NCBI GenBank assembly: GCA_964491375.1
Contig: CAZBGL010000224.1
Location: 1 to 7,615 of the forward strand
DNA: 7,615 bases
Direction: 5' to 3'
From: CAZBGL01 sp964491375
GTDB taxonomy: Bacteria; Desulfobacterota; Deferrisomatia; Deferrisomatales; Deferrisomataceae
The translations under genes were made by a program, and so were the position numbers. Of this stretch, positions 1 to 5,399 are shown one piece after another; positions within the stretch are counted from its first letter, which is position 1, and each line of letters begins with the position of its first letter. The notes under the pieces were generated by a model. That model ran no database searches. It saw only the letters and a list, made by a program, of their open reading frames with translations, and was not told the origin of the DNA.

Positions 1-864
1 GTCGATCTCCTGATCGGCACGCCCGGCCGCCTCATCGTCTACCTCAAACAGCGGGTGTACCACCTGCGCGACCTCGAGATCGCCGTGATCGACGAGGCCG
101 ACCGGATGTTCGACATGGGGTTCATCGGCGACATCCGGTACCTCCTCCGGCGCATGTCCCGGTACGACCGCAGGCAGAGCCTGTTGTTTTCGGCGACCCT
201 GGGCAACCGGGTCATCGAACTGTCCTACGAGTACATGAACGCGCCCGAGGTCGTCGAGATCACGCCCGACCGCGTGATCGCGGAACGGGTGGACCAAGTG
301 CTGTACCACGTTTCCTCGAGCGAGAAACTCCCCCTCCTGCTGGGGTTGCTGAAACGCGAAGAGTGGACCAAGGCCCTCATCTTCGTCAACACGAAACGAA
401 CCGGTGCCGAACTGAAGCGGCGGCTGGAGCGGGCCGGCCATCCGTGCGCGCTCCTGAGCGGGGACGTGAGCCAGCCGCGCCGCCTGCGGATCCTGAGGCG
501 GTTCCTTGCGGGTGACGTGCGGATCGTGGTGGCCACCGACGTCGCGAGCCGCGGACTCCACGTGGACGACATCAGCCACGTGTTCAACTACGACCTTCCC
601 CTGAACCCCGAGGACTACGTGCACCGGATCGGCCGCACCGCACGGGCCGGGGCATCGGGCAGGGCCGTGAGCCTGGCCTGCGAGGACTACGTGTTCGGTC
701 TGGAGGACATCGAGGCCTACATCGGCCACAAGATCCCGGTGGCGTGGCCCGAGGAGGACTGGTTCGAACCGGAACCCGAAAGGGACGATCCCCGTCCCCG
801 GCGGCGTCGTTCCCCGGCGGGCCGGAACCGGCGACCCAGGGGGCGGAAAACCGGCAAGTCGTGA
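1..864 (+). CDS. rhlB: DEAD-box ATP-dependent RNA helicase, RhlB-like (5' truncated by the window edge)
   Basis: ATP-dependent RNA helicase that unwinds structured RNA; in Enterobacteria RhlB works in the RNA degradosome. The frame is open from base 1, so the N-terminus (Q motif and Walker motif I) lies outside the window and 287 residues are visible. Motifs in window numbering: TPGR at 7-10 (Ib), DEAD at 31-34 (II), SAT at 64-66 (III), ALIFVNTK at about 125-132 (IV), VATDVASRGL at 177-186 (V) and HRIGRTARAG at 208-217 (VI). Both RecA-like domains are therefore represented. The residues after motif VI, including SLACEDY and EAYIGHKIPV, followed by a basic Arg-rich tail (about 266-287), closely recall the end of E. 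coli RhlB; this is the basis for the symbol. A valine GTG codon at base 55 could be mistaken for a start, but motif Ib precedes it. The gene ends in TGA and converges on the DHH gene. Helicase function is very sure; RhlB rather than RhlE or another DEAD-box paralogue is likely but not proven. Confidence 0.93.
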   Translation, partial: VDLLIGTPGRLIVYLKQRVYHLRDLEIAVIDEADRMFDMGFIGDIRYLLRRMSRYDRRQSLLFSATLGNRVIELSYEYMNAPEVVEITPDRVIAERVDQVLYHVSSSEKLPLLLGLLKREEWTKALIFVNTKRTGAELKRRLERAGHPCALLSGDVSQPRRLRILRRFLAGDVRIVVATDVASRGLHVDDISHVFNYDLPLNPEDYVHRIGRTARAGASGRAVSLACEDYVFGLEDIEAYIGHKIPVAWPEEDWFEPEPERDDPRPRRRRSPAGRNRRPRGRKTGKS

Positions 865-972
865 AAACACCTGCTTCCCTTGTTCGTCCCCCGTGAAGAA
901 TCCACCCGGGCGGTCCTTCCCCCCCTCTCGGACAACCGGTCCCCTCCCCTCCCGCGCTGTTCAACGCCCGGC

Positions 973-996
973 GCTCCGGAGCCCCGCTGCCGGAGC
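973..996. terminator. weak hairpin between convergent genes, possible bidirectional terminator
   Basis: A 7-bp perfect stem, GCTCCGG at 973-979 with CCGGAGC at 990-996, closes a 10-nt loop in the 179-bp gap between the convergent helicase and DHH genes. There is no T-run on either side, so it is not a classical intrinsic terminator. Position is the main reason to list it. The rest of the gap shows nothing I can name. Confidence 0.3.
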
Positions 997-1043
997 ACAG
1001 CCCGCGAGCACGAGCATCCCCGTCGCCGCAACCGGCCGACGCA

Positions 1044-2036
1044 TCACGCGGCCTCTGCGGCGTTGCCCTGGGCCCGCCACAGGGCCACGATCCGGTGGAT
1101 CATCTCCTCCTTGGTGCGGAGCATCTCGTCCTTGGACCGGCACGAGACCCGGCCCGCGCCCGCACCCGGATGGCCGTCGCCGATGTTCAAGGTGCGCATG
1201 ATCTCGCCCACGTCCTTGGGAACCCCCTCCCGGTTCTGGCGGATCGTGAGCGACATGGAGAACGACAGGTCGTTGGTCTTGCGGCCTCCCCGGAACGCGG
1301 CCTCCACCGAGAGCACCGCCAGGGCCCGGGGGAACAGCACCTGGGCCAGGTTCTTCCAGACGAACGGCTTACGGTTGTGACGGGTCAGGTCCACCACGAC
1401 CACGTCCCCCTTGCCGTCGTACGGCCGGGCGTCCTGCTCCAGCAGGCGGAACATGCGCTCCTCCTGGGCCCGGTACTCGCGGTAGCGGCGCTGGACCTCG
1501 GGAGACTGGGCCACGGCCTCCAGACCCCGGTCCCGGAGGCCGTACACCAGGTTCCGGTAGAAGCGGTTCCGTTCGCCGGGGTTCCGGACCGCCCCCTTCA
1601 TGGCGTTGGACACCACGTGGGCCGGGGTCTCCGCCCGCCACTCCTCCACGGTGGCGTAGTCGAAGCTGTCCACCACGTCCACGGCGTCCACCAGGGGGCC
1701 GAAGTGGTCCGGCAAGGCGCACCCCTCGTCCCCCAGATAGTCCAGCACGACCCGGGCGCACGACTTCTCGGGAGCGAACCGCCCCGGAACCGAAGCCGGG
1801 TCAATGCCCCGGTGCTCCAGGTCGGCCAGGTTGCCCTGGTGGTGGTCGAACCACAGCCCGCATTCCACCGGGTAGGGCAGATCGCACACGATGTCCTCGG
1901 CCGTGATCGTCACCCGCGCCTGCTGCACGTCCACCGGGCCGGTGAAAAAGATCCGGTTCACCCCGAAGGCCTTGGAGCACAGGGCGGCGGACGCCACGCC
2001 GTCCAGGTCGTTGTGGGTTACGATGGTCTTGTACAT
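1044..2036 (-). CDS. DHH/DHHA1 family phosphoesterase (nanoRNase or exopolyphosphatase-like)
   Basis: Predicted Mn2+-dependent cytoplasmic phosphodiesterase of the DHH superfamily. Members cleave short oligoribonucleotides (NrnA/NrnB type), pAp, cyclic dinucleotide products or polyphosphate; the substrate here cannot be read from the sequence. The protein has 330 residues. Metal-binding motifs are HNDLDG at 8-13, DHH at 64-66 within LWFDHHQGN, and VDAVDVVDSFD at about 116-126. The C-terminal DHHA1-like glycine-rich motif GDGHPGAGAG is at 286-295. All expected acidic and histidine ligands appear present. The ATG at 2036 was chosen because DHH motif I follows within eight residues, as is usual, and because GGAGGAA lies just upstream with an extended -10 promoter behind it. 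The frame stays open upstream to about 2375, but that extension crosses the promoter and repeat sequence and looks spurious. The gene is monocistronic within the window and convergent with the helicase. Family is sure; exact activity is open. Confidence 0.93.
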   Translation of the reverse strand: MYKTIVTHNDLDGVASAALCSKAFGVNRIFFTGPVDVQQARVTITAEDIVCDLPYPVECGLWFDHHQGNLADLEHRGIDPASVPGRFAPEKSCARVVLDYLGDEGCALPDHFGPLVDAVDVVDSFDYATVEEWRAETPAHVVSNAMKGAVRNPGERNRFYRNLVYGLRDRGLEAVAQSPEVQRRYREYRAQEERMFRLLEQDARPYDGKGDVVVVDLTRHNRKPFVWKNLAQVLFPRALAVLSVEAAFRGGRKTNDLSFSMSLTIRQNREGVPKDVGEIMRTLNIGDGHPGAGAGRVSCRSKDEMLRTKEEMIHRIVALWRAQGNAAEAA

Positions 2037-2042
2037 GCGGCC

Positions 2043-2049
2043 TTCCTCC
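2043..2049 (-). promoter_or_regulatory. ribosome binding site of the DHH phosphoesterase gene
   Basis: On the minus strand GGAGGAA precedes the ATG at 2036, with 8 nt between GGAGG and the start. This near-consensus Shine-Dalgarno decides the start against the longer open frame. Confidence 0.75.
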
Positions 2050-2069
2050 GTCCCAGGGAAAACGGCCCG

Positions 2070-2098
2070 ATTGTACCACGACTGCCCCCGTCGGCCAG
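2070..2098 (-). promoter_or_regulatory. sigma70-type extended -10 promoter for the DHH phosphoesterase gene
   Basis: On the minus strand TGGTACAAT forms an extended -10 element: TACAAT at 2075-2070, 5 of 6 matches to TATAAT, with TG one base upstream. The -35 region is weak: TGGCCG at 16-nt spacing or CTGGCC at 17 nt, each 3 of 6 matches. The predicted transcription start is near 2063, which gives a leader of about 27 nt containing the ribosome binding site. In such GC-rich DNA an AT-rich hexamer at this place is informative. Confidence 0.55.
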
Positions 2099-2227
2099 GT
2101 CCGGCGGACCCGCCCCCGGGCTGCATGGGAAACGGCCCGTTCGATCCGCGCGGAGCCGGGAGGGCTCCCTGCGAGGCGCGGGCGCGGCCCCGACGGTCGC
2201 CGCGGCCCAGTGCTTGTGAGCGGCACC

Positions 2228-2259
2228 GGCGCGCCCCGAGGGTGCTCGCCGGGCGCGCC
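2228..2259. repeat. strong GC-rich inverted repeat (hairpin)
   Basis: GGCGCGCCC at 2228-2236 pairs perfectly with GGGCGCGCC at 2251-2259. Inside, CGAG at 2237-2240 pairs with CTCG at 2245-2248 around a GGTG tetraloop, leaving a 2-nt CC bulge. That makes 13 base pairs in 32 nt. No T-run follows on either strand. It lies about 50 nt before repeat copy A. Whether it belongs to that element is unknown, because copy B is cut at the corresponding side by the window edge. Confidence 0.55.
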
Positions 2260-2310
2260 CGAGCGGCGGGTTGCCGCGGCGAGGTCGCATATTGCGTGTT
2301 CGCGCCCGCC

Positions 2311-2566
2311 CGAGCCGGGGGGCCCTCCCGGATCTCGATGACACCGCCCGGGGCCCGTTTCCGCTTCGTGGCCACGGCCTCGGCGGGGGGGCTGGGAGGC
2401 GTTCGTGCCGCTCGCGTGCACGAACGGCAGGCCCGGGAGACGACAGCCGCCTGGCCTTCCAGCCCCTTCGCGGACCCGGGCCCCGGGCGGTGTCAACCCG
2501 AGTCCCCGGTGCGATCGGAGCGATCGTGGCGCGAGACGATGGAACGCCCGTTGCATCGGGGCGAGA
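2311..2566 (+). repeat. interspersed repeat, copy A (about 256 bp)
   Basis: This stretch aligns along its whole length with the reverse complement of 7363-7615. The best blocks are 2398-2422, identical over 25 nt to the complement of 7504-7528, and 2451-2484, which matches 7443-7476 at 33 of 34 positions. Divergent patches and several single-base length differences lie between these blocks, so no reading frame is conserved between copies and a protein product is unlikely. Within copy A, CGTTCGTGC at 2400-2408 and GCACGAACG at 2418-2426 form a 9-bp stem with a 9-nt loop. CGATCG occurs twice, separated by GAG, at about 2513-2527. No transposase, terminal inverted repeats or target-site duplication can be seen. 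The copy sits downstream of lipB and upstream of the DHH promoter. The left boundary is uncertain because copy B ends at the window edge. Confidence 0.8.
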
Positions 2567-2637
2567 CACGGGGGGCGTCGGCCATCTCCGGGGGGAAGAG
2601 TCAGTTGGAAGCCGAAGGGGGGCGGTGCCTGGGAGGG

Positions 2638-3270
2638 CTACCCTTCGCCGAGCCGGGCTTCGAGTTCCTCGGCCAGGGCCCGGGCCGCCTCCTGCCAGGT
2701 CGCCCGGGCGTGGTCCACGAGCCGGGTCATGGGCACGCCCGCAAGCCCGCAGGGCACGAACCACCGGTACACCGCCAGGTCGCTGTCCACGTTCAGGGCC
2801 ACCCCGTGGCGGGTGATCCACCGGCGCACCCCCACCCCCACCGAAGCGATCTTGGCGCCCTGAACGAACACCCCCACCGGGTCCCGGCCCGCCCGGGCCG
2901 GGACCCCGAACCGCCGAACCGCGGCGGCGGCCGCGTCCTCCAGGAGATGGACGTACGCGCGCACGTCCCGTCCCCGCCGCCTCAGGTCCACCACCGGATA
3001 GGCCACCACCTGTCCCGGGCCGTGGTAGGTGGCCCGGCCGCCCCGATCGGCCGACACCACCTCCACACCGCGCTCCGCCCACGCTTCAGCGGTGAGGCCG
3101 GCGTCACCGGGTTTCGCGGACCGGCCCAAGGTGATCACCGGCGGATGCTCCAGCAACAGGACCACCTCGGGGCCCCTGCCCTCTGCCAGGTCGGCCGCCA
3201 CCCTCTCCTGGAGCTCCCGGGCTTCGCGGAACCCGACCCGGCCCAGGAACCGGACCTCCGGCCGGCTCAC
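2638..3270 (-). CDS. lipB: octanoyl-[ACP]:protein N-octanoyltransferase LipB
   Basis: Moves the octanoyl group from acyl carrier protein to the lysine of lipoyl domains, the first step of endogenous lipoate assembly before sulfur insertion by LipA. The 210 residues match the usual LipB length. Visible motifs: HPPVITLGR at 42-50, RGGRATYHGPGQ at 76-87, KIASVGVGVRRW at 140-151 with the catalytic lysine at 140, RHGVALNV at 154-161, and VPCGL at 172-176 with the catalytic cysteine at 174. The Cys/Lys pair of the LipB mechanism is intact. The start is GTG at 3270, overlapping the stop of the lipoyl-domain gene by 4 nt (GTGA), with GGAGGGG upstream. It is the last gene of the thrB-lplA-lipoyl-lipB operon and its stop is 71 bp from repeat copy A. 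No lipA is seen in the window. Identification is very firm. Confidence 0.96.
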   Translation of the reverse strand: MSRPEVRFLGRVGFREARELQERVAADLAEGRGPEVVLLLEHPPVITLGRSAKPGDAGLTAEAWAERGVEVVSADRGGRATYHGPGQVVAYPVVDLRRRGRDVRAYVHLLEDAAAAAVRRFGVPARAGRDPVGVFVQGAKIASVGVGVRRWITRHGVALNVDSDLAVYRWFVPCGLAGVPMTRLVDHARATWQEAARALAEELEARLGEG

Positions 3271-3521
3271 GGCCCCTCCGCCTCGATCACCAGCACCACC
3301 TGCCCCGGGACCACGGCCGCGCCCTCCTCGGCCAGGACCTCCACCACGGTCCCCCCAATCTCCGCCTCCACCTCGAACACGGCCTTGTCGGTCTCCAGCT
3401 CGAACAGGGGGTCCCCGGGCTCCACCCGGTCCCCGGGCCGGACCATCCACCCCACCAGAACCGCCTTGGACACGTCCTCGCCCAACCGGGGCACCTCGAC
3501 CTCGACACGCCTGCGGTTCAT
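3267..3521 (-). CDS. free-standing lipoyl-domain protein (84 residues)
   Basis: A single biotinyl/lipoyl-attachment domain and nothing else. It begins VEVEVPRLGEDVSKAV and carries ETDKA at 43-47, so lysine 46 is the predicted attachment site. The surrounding pattern (GDPLFELETDKAVFEVEA) is that of E2 subunits of 2-oxoacid dehydrogenases, not the glycine-cleavage H protein and not the MKM motif of biotin carriers. There is no peripheral-subunit-binding or acyltransferase domain, so this is not a whole E2. The ATG at 3521 overlaps the stop of the ligase gene (ATGA), and the stop overlaps the lipB start. GGGAGGAGG at 3534-3526 is the strongest ribosome binding site in the operon and suggests the protein is made in quantity. 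I infer that it is a lipoyl carrier modified by its operon partners. What enzyme it serves cannot be told from the window; an amputated E2 remnant is possible but less likely given the clean coupling. Confidence 0.92.
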   Translation of the reverse strand: MNRRRVEVEVPRLGEDVSKAVLVGWMVRPGDRVEPGDPLFELETDKAVFEVEAEIGGTVVEVLAEEGAAVVPGQVVLVIEAEGP

Positions 3522-4129
3522 CCGACCTCCTCCCATCGGTCCAAGAGTGTTCGTTCCAGGGCCTTCCCCAAGGGGCCCGGATCGGCCGGCCCGCCCTCGG
3601 CCGCCAGCGTGGTCAGAAACGTCCGGTGCGGCCGGCCACGGCGGTACGGGGGCTCGCGGCTCGGGTGACGCAGGTACCGGTCCACGAGCCCCAGGTCCAT
3701 CGACACGAGAACGCTCGCCTGGTACAGGAAGCCGCCCCGCCGGGCATACACGGTGGAACCGCCCACCTTGCGATCTCCCACGCACAGGTCCCCGGTGCCC
3801 CGAACCTCCAGATGCATGCCCGTGGTCTCGGCCAGCGCCCGGGCCAGCACCCGCACCGCCGCCTCCAGGCCCCGGCCGGCGCAGACCGGATCCGCCAGGG
3901 GACGGGCCACGCTCACCACCAGGCATCCCGGGGCCAGGACCACGGCGCCGCCGCCCCCCCGCCGGCGGTACACCGGCACACCGTCCCGGGCACACGCCTC
4001 CAGGCGGGCTTCACGCCCGGCCCGGTTGGATCGGCCCAGCACCACGCACACCTCCCGGGCCTCCCACGCGCGCACGGCCGGGCCCTCCCTCCGGAGCACC
4101 CGATCCAGCAGATCCAGGTCCCAGGTCAC
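3518..4129 (-). CDS. lipoate-protein ligase A family protein, short form without C-terminal domain
   Basis: Member of the BPL/LplA/LipB catalytic fold, predicted to activate lipoate or octanoate with ATP and transfer it to a lipoyl-domain lysine. From GTG 4129 it has 203 residues. Motifs: VVLGRSN at 29-35, RRRGGGGAVVLAPG at 55-68 (the RRxSGGGAV-like acyl/adenylate loop), GDLCVGDRKVGGS at 113-125 with the probable catalytic lysine at 121, the following segment ending SMDL, and RGRPHRTFLTTLA at 164-176. The lysine region resembles E. coli LplA (DRKVSGSA). The cysteine typical of LipM/LipL amidotransferases is not at its expected place before this motif, which favours a ligase. It lacks the roughly 90-residue C-terminal accessory domain of full-length LplA. 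GTG 4129 gives a 4-nt overlap with thrB but has no good ribosome binding site. GTG 4147, in frame and six codons earlier, has GAGGG 4 nt upstream and is a real alternative. The family call is firm; ligase versus transferase is inferred. Confidence 0.9.
   Translation of the reverse strand: MTWDLDLLDRVLRREGPAVRAWEAREVCVVLGRSNRAGREARLEACARDGVPVYRRRGGGGAVVLAPGCLVVSVARPLADPVCAGRGLEAAVRVLARALAETTGMHLEVRGTGDLCVGDRKVGGSTVYARRGGFLYQASVLVSMDLGLVDRYLRHPSREPPYRRGRPHRTFLTTLAAEGGPADPGPLGKALERTLLDRWEEVG
3526..3534 (-). promoter_or_regulatory. strong ribosome binding site of the lipoyl-domain gene
   Basis: GGGAGGAGG lies on the minus strand inside the end of the ligase coding sequence, with 4 nt between it and the ATG at 3521. 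It confirms the short 84-residue product over the longer open frame that continues upstream. Confidence 0.8.
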
Positions 4130-5076
4130 AGGGGAAACCGGAAACACGGATCCCTCAGCGCCTCCAGTTTGCGCCGGAACGTCTCCGGGTCTTTGAACAC
4201 GCCCCGCGGCCGGTCCTCGGCCAGCCAGAACCGCTCGATCCGCAGGCACAGGAACCGGAGCGCCACCCGGCGCATGTAGCCGGCCAGACGCCCGAGCTCT
4301 CCGGGCTCCAGTGAACGGACGCACCCGTAGCCCTCCAGCACGGCGTGAGCCTCTGCGGGCTCCGGGCCTGCCGTCCCCCAGGCCGCGTCGAGCAGGAACA
4401 CGGCGAGATCGTATACCAGGGTGCCCCGGCCGGCCATGTGGGGGTCCAGGATCGCCCGAACCTCGTGCGCGTCCGGCGCGAACACCACGTTGTCCAGGAA
4501 CAGGTCCGCGTGCACGAGCCCCTGGGGAAGGCCCCGGTCCCCCAGGCGGGCCTGGAAGGCGGCCTCGTCTTCCACCAGGGAGGCCACGTCCGGGTGCATC
4601 CCCCGGATGCGCGCCGCCACAGCTCGCACCCAGGGGAGAAGCTCGTCGAGCCGATGCGGCCCGCCCCGCCGCACCGGCACCCCCAGGCCCGCCCGATGGA
4701 GCCTTCCCAGCGCCCGTCCCACCGCCTGGAGTTCATCGGGGCCGGCCCGTTCCAGCACCCGCCCCTCCACCCACGGGACCAGCACGGCCGGGCGGTTCGC
4801 GAGCGTCCCCACGGGCCCACCCGGGCCGGGCAGCGGCTCCGGGCACGGCACGCCGCGCCGCGCCAGGGCGACGACGATCCGCATGGTCTCGGCGACCCGG
4901 TCGGCGGGCTCGCGCTCGAACAGCGTCAGCGCGTACCAACGCCCCCCCGCCCGGAGGCGGTAGGTCGTGTTCTCGATGCCCTGGTGCACGGGTGCCAACG
5001 CCTCGGGCTCGGCGAGACCTCGCTCCTGCACGAACGCGCGTACGTCCTCCAGGGTGAGGTTTGTGTACACGGCCAT
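4126..5076 (-). CDS. thrB: homoserine kinase type II (APH-fold, ThrB_II)
   Basis: Predicted cytoplasmic kinase that phosphorylates L-homoserine with ATP in threonine synthesis. The type II enzyme has the aminoglycoside-phosphotransferase fold, not the GHMP fold of E. coli ThrB. At 316 residues it has the usual length. Family marks: N-terminal MAVYTNLT, QGIENTTYRL at 32-41, the ALTLFE strand at 49-54, catalytic loop HADLFLDNVVF at 189-199 with Asp191 and Asn196, metal-binding Asp211 in AILDPH, YDLAVFLLD at 222-230, and a C-terminal KDPETFRRKLEALR segment shared with Pseudomonas-type homoserine kinase. The DFYFAC-like sequence usual after the metal Asp reads DPHMAG here, a local deviation. The ATG at 5076 was chosen over the open frame upstream because the family starts here and GGAG precedes it by 5 nt. 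It leads the lipoylation operon, and its stop overlaps the ligase start by 4 nt. Another small-molecule APH-type kinase is the main alternative. Confidence 0.88.
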   Translation of the reverse strand: MAVYTNLTLEDVRAFVQERGLAEPEALAPVHQGIENTTYRLRAGGRWYALTLFEREPADRVAETMRIVVALARRGVPCPEPLPGPGGPVGTLANRPAVLVPWVEGRVLERAGPDELQAVGRALGRLHRAGLGVPVRRGGPHRLDELLPWVRAVAARIRGMHPDVASLVEDEAAFQARLGDRGLPQGLVHADLFLDNVVFAPDAHEVRAILDPHMAGRGTLVYDLAVFLLDAAWGTAGPEPAEAHAVLEGYGCVRSLEPGELGRLAGYMRRVALRFLCLRIERFWLAEDRPRGVFKDPETFRRKLEALRDPCFRFPL

Positions 5077-5399
5077 GGCGGCTCCAAGGGTGAAAAGCGA
5101 ACGGCAGTCCGCTACCAACGGACCCGTCCCCTGGGCCCACATTCACGCTCCAACGCCGCCGGGAACCTGGGTTCACGCGCGGGCGGCTGTCGGCTCACCG
5201 CCGGTGATCCCCCGCGATGCCGGCCTGTGGGCGCCGCCTCTCACACCCGCGCTAGGCCCCGGGCACTCCATCGGTCCCCTCGCCCGGGCCCACCCCCGAG
5301 GCGGAGCCGGAGCACATCCCCTGCACGTTCCCACGCCGCCAGGAACTCGTCCTCGACCTGCGGGACGCCTGTTTCCCGCAAACCGGGCCACCCCGCAGC
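5077..5399. other. 323-bp intergenic region between rsmA and thrB
   Basis: Both neighbours point left, so this gap should hold the end of the tsaD-rsmA transcript and, probably, the promoter of the thrB-lip operon. I see the thrB ribosome binding site (GGAG at 5085-5082), a weak hairpin at 5107-5123 (GTCCG/CGGAC), a 13-nt palindrome TCACCG-C-CGGTGA at 5195-5207 and a hairpin at 5359-5380. No convincing -35/-10 pair is visible on the minus strand. Open frames crossing the gap show no recognisable protein. No similarity to the interspersed repeat was noticed. Confidence 0.6.
5359..5380 (-). terminator. hairpin just after rsmA, possible terminator
   Basis: TGCGGGA and TCCCGCA form a perfect 7-bp stem with an 8-nt loop, starting 19 nt past the rsmA stop. 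No T-run follows on the minus strand, so it may only mark or protect the 3' end, or act with Rho. Position supports it; sequence support is weak. Confidence 0.35.

Larger units (their letters stand above)
2037..2637. other. 601-bp intergenic region with promoter, GC hairpin and repeat copy A
   Basis: Gap between the start of the DHH gene and the stop of lipB. Reading upward it holds the DHH ribosome binding site and promoter, a short imperfect direct repeat (GGGAAAACGGCCCG at 2056-2069 and GGGAAACGGCCCG at 2127-2139), a strong hairpin at 2228-2259 and repeat copy A at 2311-2566. The remaining 71 bp to the lipB stop contain no clear intrinsic terminator on the minus strand. Open frames crossing this gap on both strands have no recognisable protein features and are GC-driven. 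Confidence 0.7.

Noticed and set aside
761..772. GGTTCGAACC palindrome
   Set aside because: It lies inside the helicase coding sequence (Trp-Phe-Glu-Pro codons) and is explained by codon choice.
2135..2151. TTCGATC loop with near-paired flanks, like a tRNA T-arm
   Set aside because: The stem has a C-C mismatch, and no matching acceptor, D-arm or anticodon arm is found at the right distances on the 5' side.
2037..2375. N-terminal extension of the DHH protein
   Set aside because: It would cross an extended -10 promoter, a strong ribosome binding site and repeat DNA, and DHH family members start close to motif I.
1891..4314. Long plus-strand open frame (807 codons)
   Set aside because: It runs antisense over the DHH start, the repeat, lipB, the lipoyl gene and the ligase, is extremely rich in Pro, Arg and Gly, and has no recognisable motif. 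Long antisense frames are expected at this GC content.
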